Part shown: piece by piece, positions 17,700 through 28,878 of the stretch | Numbering within the stretch: the stretch's first letter is position 1 | Layout of the letters: the number at the start of each line of letters is the position of its first letter | NCBI GenBank assembly: GCA_021464415.1 | Contig: CM038466.1 | Span: 34,936,833 to 35,000,832 of the forward strand | Direction of reading: 5' to 3' | From: Lonicera japonica | Taxonomy: Eukaryota; Streptophyta; Magnoliopsida; Dipsacales; Caprifoliaceae | Length of the DNA: 64,000 bases | The notes under the pieces: generated by a model | What the model was told of the DNA's origin: nothing | The model's database searches: none | The model's input: only the letters and a program-made list of their open reading frames with translations | Translations under genes and position numbers: made by a program

Positions 17700-19263
17700 T
17701 GTAGACACCCCGATCCGTGACCCCCGCAAGAACCCTAACGACCTCCGAGAACTACTATTTTGGGTCCGGGACCCACCCGAGGACCCGGTACTACACTAGG
17801 AGGGTTTGTCGCCCGACAAACTTGTTCTTTAGAGAGATTGTCGCACGACATATCACATTGTCGCGCGACAATCCCTGATATGTCGCGCGACAATTCCACT
17901 ATGTCGCACGACATTCCCCTCTGCACCAGACCAACCACTTTCTGACACATCAATCTGTCAGAACCATCACTTCAGCCGTTTGTCGCGCGACATTCCCGTA
18001 TGTCGCGCGACATATCACAATGTCGCGCGACATTCTCCTTTTTTAAGGAAATGTCGCGCGACAATCTCTCCCGAGCAGTATAAATAGGCCAACACCCCCA
18101 AGGGTTCAAGGGCAGCAATTGGAATATGAGAATTTGGAGCTTTAGATTTGATTTTTATCAAGCACTTTTCTATTATCATCTTATTTCTGAAGAATTATCG
18201 AATCTATCCTCGACACTCGACGTGTCCCGTCTCCGGAATCGATTTCTCGGAAATATCTGAAGAAAGAGAAGATTATTATCGCCGGAGATCCCTCTGCCGT
18301 ATTATATTTTCTTTCTTATTATTATTCTCGTCGGGAAGGTAAAGAAAGTCCCTTCTAGTATTTAAGATTAGATATCTGTGTACTTGTTTTACTTCTGTTA
18401 TTCTGTCCACGTTTTATTTGAATAAACTTATTGTCAAGTTACCAATAGTCTACCGTTTTCAAAACAAAAGACCCTGATAAAACTACTTTCAAAACCAGAA
18501 GAGTAAGTACATTATCGTCCGGATAAACCCTGTTTTCAAACCCCGGACCGATAAAGACTTATCTAGGAATTAAAATCCACATATCTTGTCTTTTCCATAG
18601 ACTGCGACGTGTCTGATAAACTCTCCTCAAAGAGTTCAAATTCCATATTGAATTAGTCCCGACATAAAGATCCGAACCTTTTTCAAAATAATCACAACTC
18701 GAGAAAACCGTCATTATCTGAGGAAATAATACGGAATACTCTTTCAAAAATAAAAGGTTTTTGTCATTTCATCTTTTAAATATAACATCGGATCTCGGAA
18801 CACAAAGGTTTTCATCCCTTTCCCCGTTTTCCCAAATTAGGGTTTTTTTTATTATTTATTTAGAAAGTAGTAGACTGTCGGTAAAAGCATCCAAGTTTTT
18901 CAACATAGAATAAACTTATAAGACCACTAGAGACCGAAATGGCGGAATGGGTGCTTAACACCTTCCCAAACCGTAATATAGTTTCCGAACCCTATAAGAA
19001 TCCCGGTTTCGCAGACAAACGTGTAAAGAAAGGCTTGTCTATAGCCTTTCCTCTTACACGACCTTTTTTGTCCGTTTTCTCGTAAAAACGTACTGGCGAC
19101 TCTGAATGAACCCCCCTTGCATCTAGAAATAGAACGTAGGGACACTTGATATGAATCAACGAAAACGCTCCAGCAAATGGAACGACGGAATCAGTTCCGA
19201 CGTCCCATGACCCCCACCACCAACGGGGACGAGACCCGGGGGTCGCATTTGCGGATTCTCACA
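17700..19263 (+). repeat. 3' LTR of the Ogre-like element (1564 bp)
   Basis: Matches 1022-2617 almost base for base. It has nine palindromes (17807, 17839, 17859, 17881, 17902, 17981, 18001, 18021, 18052) against ten in the 5' LTR, and the same TATAAATA at 18079-18086. Confidence 0.93.
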
Positions 19264-19576
19264 CAACCGAGTACTCGTAAGAAATTGTAATCAGGAGAGG
19301 TACCATGAAATCTCTCATATGGAGATTGAGGCTGAAGAAAGGGAATAGGGATACGATTGATAGTGTAAATAGCAGTAAGTGCTGCTTTCCCCCAAAACCT
19401 TTCAGGACAACTACTAGAGATAAGAAGTGTGCGAACAGTATCAAGAATATGTCTGTGCTTGCGTTCAGCACGACCATTTTGCTGAGATGTACCGGGAAAA
19501 GAATATTGAGAAACAGTGCCTTGTTCACGGAGAAATTTAAGAAATGAGGTTCCCTTCCATTCCATGGCATTATCAG
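19264..19576 (-). pseudogene. Ty1/copia integrase fragment, right part
   Basis: Reading the minus strand from about 19576 gives copia integrase core and C-terminal sequence: DNAMEWKGTSFLKF, SQQNGRAERKHRHILDTVRT with the catalytic-region Glu, and YTINRIP. At 19264 the frame passes through CAACC into 1021 and on to the fragment at the left of the window. Gag, protease and the integrase N-terminus are missing, because the integrase joins straight onto the PBS. Confidence 0.88.
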
Positions 19577-19586
19577 CTCGATACCA
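19576..19586 (-). promoter_or_regulatory. Truncated copia primer-binding site fused to integrase
   Basis: The minus strand reads TGGTATCGAGC directly after the LTR, close to the iMet-type TGGTATCAGAGC. It runs without a gap into integrase codons. Confidence 0.65.
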
Positions 19587-19808
19587 TGTAACGAAATAGA
19601 AACGAAAGGGATTGAAGAAGGAGAATGAAAGAATTGTATTACTTTCTTGATGATAGAATGTACAATAGAGTAAGAATATATATACTAGGAATAAAACCCT
19701 AATCTAGGATACAATTAGGAAAGTATAATGGGAATACAATCAATACAATTAATACAATATGGAAAGTATAATAGAAATAGGAAACGTAATATATAGTATA
19801 TTCTAACA
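19587..19808 (-). repeat. Short copia LTR (222 bp)
   Basis: On the minus strand it starts TGTTAGAATATAC at 19808 and ends CGTTACA at 19587, next to the PBS. It is the 5' LTR of the degenerate copia element; the partner LTR would lie left of the window. Confidence 0.78.
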
Positions 19809-20448
19809 ATGTTTAGGTGGGGGCATTAAAGATAAATCAGCAAGACATACTAACAATGGGATAAATTAACAATGCATTAAAGTAAATTAGCAGGACATAT
19901 TACCTAGTGCCAACTGCCAAGTACTCCAAAAGAGCCATTGTTTAGTCCAAAATATTAACCAATTAAAAGACAAAGAAAGTGACCAAGTTAAATGGTGAGG
20001 ATTTAAAATTTTGAAAATCTGATACCGAGCATATTCGCACATTTCTAAAGAATACACTAAAGCATAATCACATTTTTAAAGAATAACCTAAAGTATAATC
20101 AATATGCTCTCTATTTGGGATGCGGAAGTGCTAACCGACAACTAAGAGATGAAAATTGCAATATATTTTTGAAAGAAAAATGCTATTGTCAAAGCAAAAA
20201 TGGGACCAATTAATGCATTGACTTGTTGGACTAAATGATTTTAATATCAAAACTAGTGACTTCTTCGGCAAAAGCACTACGTCAAACAACTCTAAAAACT
20301 TCAAATTGGCTACAGAGCACGATATACACATATACATATGCAGAGGCCAAGTGCATTAAGCATGGACCTTTAATTTGATAGAATAGGATAGAGACTTAGA
20401 AGTTCCAGAACTTGACTCTAGCAATAAGTTATATCTACTTTTGATTAA
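19809..20448. other. AT-rich intergenic sequence without recognised features
   Basis: No gene-like frame, terminal repeats or RNA signatures were seen. Confidence 0.5.
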
Positions 20449-20450
20449 TA

Positions 20451-20592
20451 CTCCCTCCATCTTAAATGGATGGTCGGACATCAACTTTGGTACTTGTAAT
20501 GGAAACACTAATTTTAACCTAATCAATAATACAACTAATTATTTAAGACATCTGAAAAGGGAAGTCGGACCATGACTTTGAGACGGAGGGAG
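20451..20592. mobile_element. Stowaway MITE (142 bp)
   Basis: Terminal inverted repeats CTCCCTCC...GGAGGGAG, with the Stowaway extension seen at the right end (GAGACGGAGGGAG), flanked by TA on both sides (20449-20450 and 20593-20594). Non-autonomous Tc1/mariner element with no coding capacity. Confidence 0.92.
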
Positions 20593-21344
20593 TACATATA
20601 ATTCTATTTCAAAAATTGTAGCAAGCCAAACAACATGCACTGTGTATATAAAACTACAAATAAGATTTCTTTGGTTGGATAATGGAAAACCCAAAAAGGC
20701 AACAATACATATTATAGGCTTATACACATAAGCAGCGAAATCTTCTCTACCTTTTGAGTCCTAAACAACCTTCTCCACTGTCACACTTTGATTTCGATCC
20801 TTACCCTCAAATTTTCTTGAATGAAATCTAACAAACACCTTAAATCTTGATTATCAAAACCACCCTTACCCCAAGTGTAGCCAACTAATATAGCAAATTT
20901 CGCCTAAACCCCTAAAAAGCCAACTATCAAAGACCCCAAATGCAAAAAATACCAAAGAAAAATATGATAGGAAAGAAAGCTCTAGAAAACCAATTTGAGA
21001 AGATACAAAAAAAGCCCAAAAAATTTTGAATGAAGGGAGAGATGAGAAAGATGAGAGAGAAATAACGGATAAATACCAATGAAAGATCGAGGTCCGGTGG
21101 CAATAGAGGCTCCGGTGATCTGGCCATGCAGTAGAGAAAGAGAGCTTGTGAGAGAGTTTTGTGCGACAGTGAGTATGTGTTTGTGAGCGCGTGAGTGTTA
21201 AAGTGAGGAAAGTACAAAGATAGAAGCGGGAGATATTTTCTATCTCCTGGCCTTTCATTTATTTTTTTGGTGGGTGCTATTTACATTTCAAACAATATTT
21301 GGTAATATTCAACTTTTTTTTTCCAATAACAAGTGAATAAGTGC
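20593..21344. other. Unassigned sequence with a possible minus-strand first exon
   Basis: On the minus strand an ATG near 21127 opens MARSPEPLLPPDLDLSL, followed by GTATTTATCC, which could be a splice donor. The upstream 5' side is CT-rich when read on the minus strand, like a plant 5' UTR. No second exon or family match is visible, so this may be a gene relic or chance. Confidence 0.25.
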
Positions 21345-21510
21345 ATGTTCATAGCTCGATAATAAGCGAGTAACTGCATCTTACTCGCCTGATGACAAGT
21401 GAGTAAAAACTTCAATACCTTACTTGCTTGTCATCGAGCGAATAACACACACTTGTTCACTTGTCATTGAATGAGTAACATACACGTATTTACTTGTCAT
21501 CGGGCAAATA
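21345..21510. repeat. Imperfect tandem repeat of about 38-40 bp
   Basis: Four or five degenerate units share TTACTYGCYTGTCATCGAGC and GAATAACA-like parts. Confidence 0.65.
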
Positions 21511-21660
21511 AAATATGGAATAAAATCAAGTATTTGATGGTACATAAATTACAGCCACCATTTTTTTGATTCAGACACTTTTGTTTCTTATTATATAAAT
21601 TTATTAGTATTTTATTAGTGCTCTACCTTTTTTTTAACCATTAATGTTGGAAGTAAGTAT

Positions 21661-21675
21661 AGTTTTAAACTTTTA
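21661..21675. repeat. LINE target-site duplication, left copy
   Basis: AGTTTTAAACTTTTA is identical at 22792-22806. It borders the poly(T) end of a LINE fragment. Confidence 0.85.
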
Positions 21676-22791
21676 GTTGTTTTTTTTTTATCAACAAAAA
21701 ACCAACCAAAACAAAATATAACCATCTCTCTAACAAACGCCTAATAGAGGAGGGAATAACAGAGACCCAATTACATGGGAGAGAACCATGAATGGCTTCC
21801 TTTACAACTCGATGTGCTATTACATTTTGATCATTCTTAAGATGAAGAAAAATGAACCCAAACGTAGCAGCAAACTGACGGATATCACCCATTAACGCCC
21901 CAATCTCCTAGGGAGGATCTAAGTACGAAAAAGCCAGGGAGATCACTGTTATTGAATCACTGCAAATGACCGCACCTGCAAGGTTACGACTAGCTCCGAC
22001 ATAACATGCTTCTCTGACTACTAAAGCTTCCGAGACTAAGGCTGACGAAGCTGTAACTTTCTTAGCGACACCATCACAAACCTACAGAGATTTATCAAAC
22101 TAAATGCAAGCTGAAGCAGCTTTAGGCGAGGAGGCTTCAAAAGCACCATCACACATGAAAAAGAAACTTGAACAACCCGAGTTAACAATATTACTTCAAT
22201 CTGGATACTGAGAATCAGAAACTACGGAATGAGTTTGATTTGGCGAGGAAAATTCACTCATCTATGAGATCAACACCATTGCCGAACTTACAACCGACCG
22301 CGTGGTTCGTTTCTCCTTTTCAAAAACAAAATCATTTCTAGCTTTCCACAGAGACCAGCCAATATAAATAACCCAATCAAAATGATCACCTCCATTTGAT
22401 AAATACTCCTCAATCCATCTGATGGCTGAAAGAGTAGAGCAAAAACAGGGACCAAAGATTCCCGGGAACTCCTTCCAAATAGCTGAAGAAAAGCATGTTC
22501 GGTTAATTCACCAGTTATTCTCTTTAGCTTATGCTAGCATCATTGAGAGCATCCCTCTTGCTATTTTGAATGGAAGAGATAAATGGGTGTGGCACTTCTC
22601 AAAGTCTGACAAGTTTAATGTCAAGTCTGCCTAAGCAGAAGCTTTAAAATTTGTAAGCTCCAAAGCATTAAACCCAGTGTCATCATCCTTTTCTCCTTCG
22701 AAATCATTGTGGAAGTCCATTTGGAAAACTAACGGTACTCCAAAACTCAAGTTCTTTTGGTGGAAGGTGTGTGTTAATTCTATTGAATCCA
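21676..22791 (-). mobile_element. 5'-truncated LINE (non-LTR retrotransposon) with internal inversion
   Basis: A 15-bp target duplication (21661-21675 and 22792-22806) brackets the fragment. A T-run at 21680-21689 (poly(A) on the minus strand) marks its 3' end on the left. From about 22490 to 21690 the minus strand encodes the RNase H-like C-terminus of a LINE ORF2, with motifs IGWSLWKARNDFVFE, VICDGVAKK, VREACYVGA and FLHLKNDQNVIAHRVVKEA. From about 22495 to 22790 the plus strand encodes the domain that normally precedes it, the zinc-binding zf-RVT domain (IIESIPLAI, DKWVWHFSKSDKFNVKSA, LKFFWWKVC). That arrangement is the twin-priming inversion known for LINEs. Stops, for example at 22632-22634, show that it is dead. 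Confidence 0.85.
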
Positions 22792-22806
22792 AGTTTTAAA
22801 CTTTTA

Positions 22807-23486
22807 ATGAACAATGTTGCTGAGGAGATGGCCAAGAGGGATATGTAAGGAGGTTGTTACATTTTTTATGCCCCCGGGAGAAGGGAATGTTTTGAGGCAG
22901 TCTTGTTTTCGGGCTTCGGCGAAGGACCAATTTATTTTTTCTATGGAGGTAATTTTTGTTTCAAAACAACAAAAAAAAAAATTAAAAAAATTTATTTAAT
23001 TTATATAAGAAGTTAGAAAATAAGTTGAAAAAATATGCTTATTTTTATGAGTAGATGTTATCTATCTTTCATTATTTTTTGTTTAAATTTTTTCTTTCTC
23101 AAACACAAAAGAAAAAAAATTCTTAACTTCTAAATATATAAAAAAAAAAATTACATTGTTATCAAACGGACTCTTAAAATATTTAAGACTATATTTTTTA
23201 ATATTAAAATATTTATTTAAAGTGCTAATAGTTTTATATTTTTTATTATCTATTCACACAACATACTGTTTTTCAAATATATACATATAAATATATTAAA
23301 TATCCATTGGGAACAACACTAAATAACATCGTGCACAGTCAAACAGAATTTATAATTGAAGAATTCTTTGTCGGGTATAACTTAATAGGGAGTTCATTAA
23401 TTTTTATTATCTATTAATGTTTAGGTCACGATTTTTGTAATAAAAATTTATCTTTGTATCAACCCACCCCTTTGTCATCTGTACCA
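22807..23486. other. AT-rich intergenic sequence
   Basis: Homopolymer-rich; a few lines resemble short pieces of the macro-repeat (TTATTTTTATGAGTA near 23039-23053). No gene seen. Confidence 0.5.
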
Positions 23487-24330
23487 CTATCTAATAAATT
23501 GAACTGGGTTGATAGTTTGGATTAGAGCACAGAGAAGAGACCATAATGGATCAGCTGCTATTGTGACCCAAAAATAGATCCAAAAATATACCTAAAAAAT
23601 TTATAGATTAATATAAATAATGATTTAGATAGAATATGGGTCCAAGAAGGAGCCCAGCCCATTGTCTAAAACTAAAATAAAGCTATTAAAGCCCAAAGTT
23701 ACACTACTCTTATCAGGAAAGAAATCTTATTGGCACAAAAGAAAAATATTTTCATGCTGCATGAAAACCGCGTTTGAGAAAAAGTATGTATCATCTAAAA
23801 GATATTTAATTTGTTTGGTTCCGTTTAATAAAAAAGATGAAAATGATTGGAATTATTCTTGTTACAACAAGTTAGATGAGGAGACAAATCATTTAATGAG
23901 ATACTCTTTATCCCATACTTATTTTTATGAGTAAAATATTTTTATTGTTTTTTGGGCAATTTATAGTTTATAAACTAGGAGCCCATTTATAGAGTTAACA
24001 GCAATACTACAAATAAAAGGGCCCAAATAACGTATTAGGTCCAATTTCATACACTCTCCTCTTTAATTTATTATTCGTTTTTTCCTAGCTAAATACTTTT
24101 CTTATAAAAGACAAAATTATCTCTCTAATATATATATATATATATATAGGTTTATTATTAAAAAAAGTATTCACTTTATGAAAAATTAGATCGTCAATTT
24201 TAAAAGTTAAACGGATAATTTGGTAGAAATGATCACTATGTAATATATAGGTCATTTCTACTTAATTTCATAAAATCTCAATTTGGAAGTTGGTGATTAC
24301 ATCATATAAAATTTCAATGGACAAAAATTA

Positions 24331-24362
<32 letters not shown>

Positions 24363-26269
24363 ATATATCATTTTCATTACAGCTATTTTTTGTTTGAATT
24401 TTTTGATGATATAATGTAGAGATGGTCTACTCACAATCGAGATCATATCTATGAAATTTCATGAAAAGTTTATTTATTTAACTATTAAAATGGATGGTCC
24501 ATTTTTTTTTTCCTTAAAGTGATATTATTGTATCTAGAGTGACCTTGTGTATATTTATATTTTTATATTTCTATGTGTATGTAAATTATGAATGGTTATG
24601 TAATGATAAATAATATATTAGTATTCTTTTATTTTGTTACAAATATTAGTACAAATAATGATTATATATGTGAATTTTTTTACATTGTCTATTTGTTTTT
24701 CAATTGTCAAGTTTTTCTTATTATAATTAGGGTATTGCAAATTTGTTTGTACGTTGAATGGATATATGTTAGTAAATCAAGTTGTATTAGTTTTCCTATT
24801 TATTATAAAGGGCCTTAAACATATATAGGCACAAGGCTCTTTTTATGGCAATTTTATTTTTTATTTTTTAGGCCCCCTTTAATAATGTAGATGGAAAATG
24901 ATGGAAATGAGTAGTTTAATGAGATAATCTACATCTCGTGCTTATTTTTTTGAGTAAAGGTTTTTCTTTTTTCTTTTTTTTTCCAGAATTTTCTTTTAAT
25001 TCTCACAACCCAAAAAAAAAATAAAAATTTGTTAAATGGAAAAAGAGAAAAAGTAAGAGAATTCTTCTAATATTACTTAACTTATTTTTTTTATTTTTCA
25101 TACAAATCAATTATTTTTACTGTCATTTTTAAGTCTAGTCTTGTGGGTGCACTAGTTGGATATATAACCTAAAATCCAACCACTAGAATCCATCGAATAC
25201 ACTTGATGTTTGCCACTTTATAACAACCTAACATGCACCCTACTAACTAAAGATCATCCGGACAATATATCAAACAAGCTAAGCTTGCTTAATATATTTC
25301 TCAAAAACAAATTAAAATCTAAAATTTTAGAGTAAACAAACCATCACATACAAAACTATATAAATGAATTACTTTCAAACTTCTATAAGGTTTCTAAACA
25401 TTACGTACTTTGTTCTTCAATCAGTTGAGCTTCCTTGCAAGTAGGTTTTGTAGACATCAAGTTTACATGGTGGATTTTGTAGACATCAAGTTTGCATGAA
25501 ACGGAAGTAGAAGTACAACTTTCTTTTTAATAAATAAAAATAAATAAACACTTCTAACTTGGATGCTCAAGAAAAGTACTCCCATAAATAAATAAAGAAG
25601 ACAGATGAGGCCAATTAACAATGACCCGCCCCTAAGCTTATAAAAAAAGTCCCTCTAAGAAGACAAGAAATAAAGAAAAAATGATTAAGCTTGAAAAAAT
25701 GGACTAATTAACCAGTTGGCCTAAACATATAAATGACCCCATAACAGAGAGAAGCACCGAGAAAATCAATTATTCAAATGTTGGCCTAAACATCCTCTCG
25801 GCTCTATCTTCTGAAATTATATTGACAATGAAATGAAGGAACACTTGATGAATGTCCTTAGATATTTTTAATTAAATGGCAGTTCAAAAAGGAACCAAAA
25901 TCATCATACATAAAAGGTGACTCATCCTTTTTCAAAGCAGAACAATAATAAATTTTAATCCATCTTGAGTAGCCCGTGATTTTAATCCTTCCTGATTTGA
26001 ATGGGAGGCAGGACTTTTTTTAACCAGTTGGGGTTTTTCATTCATGTTTAAGTAAAAGAAACTTGTTTGACTTAAATCGTTTTGAATATAGTAGTTTTAT
26101 TTTTTATACCCCTACAAAACCTAATAATTATATTGGGGAGGAGAGGATTCAGGTTCGAGTTCAAGTGTACTAGCAAACATGACTAATTTGAGTTTTTCAA
26201 TGAAAATTAACTTTCAGATAAAGACCGCTTTTGGGTTAAATTTATTTTTAAGCGGGTCATATTTGTTAG
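23487..26269 (+). repeat. Macro-repeat unit A (about 2.8 kb, non-coding)
   Basis: First direct copy of a dispersed or tandem repeat. Landmarks in order: GACCATAATGGATCAGCTGC (about 23550), AAAGATATTTAATTTGTTTGG (about 23798), an AGGAGCCCATTTATAGAGTTA block (about 23979), a TA microsatellite (about 24331), ACTTGATGTTTGCCACTTTA (about 25202), TTTTGTAGACATCAAG (about 25446 and 25475) and a GGATTCAGGTTCGAGTTCAA block (about 26145). The same order recurs in units B, C and D. No protein could be recognised. Confidence 0.75.
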
Positions 26270-26691
26270 CTGGTTGATTGACGAGATTAGACAAAAAAGG
26301 AGAAAACAAAGAGTTCATAATGGGCCAGCTACTATTATGATGCATAAATGGATCTCTAGTGTACCTAAAAAAAATTAGTAAATGAGCAATTTTTTTATTT
26401 TTTAATAAAAAAATTTATTGTCTAAAAACAAAATAGATCTATTAGAGCCCAAAGACTATCAATTGTAATTCTTGTGTCTAGCAATAGGAGAGTTTGAATT
26501 CTTTTCCTCTGAAACATTATTATCATTTTAAAATTCCAAAAGCATTCTGATCAGGAATGAAATCTTAATGGCACAAAAGAAAAGTATTTTCCTCATGAAA
26601 TTAAATAGATAGTAATGGTAAATAAAAAACGCGTCAGACGAAAATTATGTATCAACTAAAAGATATTTAATTTGTTTGGTTCCATTTTAAT

Positions 26692-26699
26692 AAAGAATA
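26692..26699. repeat. 8-bp target-site duplication AAAGAATA (partner 27219-27226)
   Basis: AAAGAATA occurs on both sides of the MITE. Units C and D have a single AAAGAAGA-type copy at the matching place. Confidence 0.88.
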
Positions 26700-27218
26700 G
26701 GGTGAGACTATTTACAACCCCCATTTCTCTCTATTAACACCCCCCACTTAATTTTGAATATATCTACTTTTAAGCACCCCCCTTATATCTCACAAACACC
26801 CCCTCTCAATTAACATATTTACTCTCCCCACATCAGGAGAGTAAATATCATATGTTCTCCCCACATGAGGAGAGTTTAACTTTAAAATTTTTTAGTGGAT
26901 TTAAAAGCCAGTCTCCTCACTTCAGCCGAATTTATTCCATTTACTCTCCCCACATCAGGAGAGTAAATATCATATGTTCTCCCCACATGAGGAGAATTTA
27001 ACTTTAAAATTTTTCAGTGGGTTTAAAATCTAGTCTTTTCACTTTAGCCGAATTTATTCCATTTACTCTCCCCACATCAGGAGAGTAAATATCATATATT
27101 CTCTTCACATCAGGAGAGTAAATAGGGGGGTGTTAGTGATAAAAAAATTACATTTAGGGGGTGTTTGTGAGATGAAGGATGTTATAGAGAGAAATGGGGG
27201 TTGTAAATAGTCTCACCC
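26700..27218. mobile_element. MITE of 519 bp with about 32-bp terminal inverted repeats, hAT-like by its 8-bp TSD
   Basis: The left end GGGTGAGACTATTTACAACC is matched in inverse orientation by the right end GGTTGTAAATAGTCTCACCC, and complementarity extends through the flanking CCCATTTCTCTC. The 8-bp TSD suggests the hAT superfamily. The interior has about 2.5 tandem units of 122-123 bp starting near 26817, 26939 and 27062; each opens with the small inverted repeat ACTCTCC...GGAGAGT. No coding capacity. Confidence 0.92.
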
Positions 27219-28065
27219 AAAGAATATGGAAAATGATTGGAACAATAATTCCTTTCACAACAAGGTAGATGATCAATGAGATAAATCATTTAAGGAGATG
27301 CCCTCTATATCGTATTTATTTTTATGAGTAAATGTTACTCACCTTTTTTTGTGGGACATTTTTTATTTCTCAACACCCGAAAAATTTTATTCAATGAAAA
27401 AAGTAAGAGAATATCTCAATACATCACTTAATTTATTTTTTATTTTTTTTATACAAATTAATTATTTTTGTTGTTATTTTTCAAATTCAATTATGTGAAT
27501 GTACTAATTAGCAAACCTCACAGGACTATTAATGCACAGGAGCACACAACTGTAATAGTTTAATAAAATAGGACCACGTTTATAGAGTTAACAGCAATAT
27601 ATTACAAATAAAAGGGCCCAAATAACGTGTTAGGTCCACTACACTCTCTTCTTTAATTTATTATTTGTTTTTTCCAAGCTAAATACTTTTTTTTAAAAGA
27701 CAAAACTCTAACTCTCTCTCTCCCCCTCCTAGGATTCAACGATCTAGGGTTCTACCAGTACAATAGAATTCCTATTTAGAACTCTCAAAATACTCCAGAA
27801 ATAATCAAAGTCAAAAAGTATATGTAAAAGAAATTGAACTCGTTTTGTGTTTTTATCAATGAATATGAGCTATATGTAACTACGTAACGGATGGAGAATG
27901 GGTATAATGTTTTAACACATTACGCGTAACTGTAGTCGCCTGACTTAGTCAATGTCAATCTCTAAATAAATAAATAAATAAAAATATTTAAATAGCAAAA
28001 AACATTGAAAATTTTCGAAGAAGCCCAAAAGCCCAATCAAAAACCCTTTAATAATAAGTGTCACT

Positions 28066-28135
28066 CACAAGGCTTGAACTATGGTCGTCCAAGCCCAAAT
28101 TTTCGGGCCTCTCCCACTTGAGCTATGTACCCGAA
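28066..28135 (-). repeat. tRNA-like sequence, possible SINE head
   Basis: The minus strand has a box A-like TAGCTCAAGTGGG (28113-28125) and, 33 nt on, a box B-like GTTCAAGCC (28071-28079). The cloverleaf does not close, so this is not a functional tRNA. A TTTA-rich tail near 27965-27985 would fit a SINE 3' end. Confidence 0.4.
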
Positions 28136-28878
28136 AATAATCATATCATTCGCATCTAATATATAAACAACACTTTCTTCTTCAATGAGTCAAGCATACT
28201 TGCAAGTGGGTTTTGTAGACATCAAGCTTACATGAAACGAAAGTGGAACTGCAACTTTCTTTTTTATAAATAAAAATAAATAAACACTTTTGAATGCCTC
28301 GGGAAGAGTGCTCCAATAAATAAGAAAAAAGGACAGATGGGGCCAACAAAGACCCCCCCTCTAGGCTTACAAAGAAGTCCCTCTAAAAAGACAAGAAATA
28401 TAGAAAAAATTATTAAGCTTGAAAGAATGGACTAAGCTTATGCAATAAAGTTGACTAAAAAAATCTAAAAAAGTATTAAAAACCGACCTCATAATAAAGA
28501 ACATCCAAAAGAAACACCTAGAAAATCAACTAATCAAAAGTTAGCCTTTACGTCTTTTCGGCTTCATCTTCTCAAACTACATTGGCATTGAAATAGGAAC
28601 ACTTGATGAATGTTAGAATGTACTTGCGACAAGCCGTCACTTTTTTGTACCAATTATTGACACGAAATTCGTAGTCCGATTTCTTTCTTCTCCTACTTTT
28701 AACTTTTGTCTTAGAATTTAACTCAATAGAAGAATTAGGAAGAGAATACAAGAATAAAAGGGATGAGCAAGAAGGACGGGCCAAAAGAGAGTTCAATGTA
28801 AGGCTTGGGAGTAGACGGAGCCCATAGCAAAGAGGAGCCCAAGCCTTGAAAATTAATTATGCTCGTGGTAGGTTTTAA

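Larger units (their letters stand above)
1022..19263 (+). mobile_element. Complete Ty3/gypsy LTR retrotransposon, Tat/Ogre type, 18.2 kb, with antisense cargo genes
   Basis: The element is bounded by 1.6-kb direct LTRs (1022-2617 and 17700-19263) that begin TGTAGACACC and end TTCTCACA, with a perfect CAACC target duplication. Its order is LTR, PBS, leader, gag, protease, RT, RNase H, archaeal-type RNase H, integrase, PPT-like tract, antisense DUF7745-like ORF, antisense spliced PMD gene, A-tract, 46-bp tandem repeats, 3' LTR. A second RNase H is a hallmark of the Tat clade; G-patch-like motifs, the unusual PBS and great length suggest Ogre. By eye the LTRs differ by only about five substitutions plus a few indels, implying recent insertion. 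The sense polyprotein nevertheless has two in-frame stops and one frame change. Confidence 0.93.

Noticed and set aside
28572..28796. Minus-strand frame in unit B with a counterpart at 63312-63530
   Set aside because: The two regions are inverted copies, so the frames are on opposite senses of the repeat and their proteins are unrelated; not a conserved gene.
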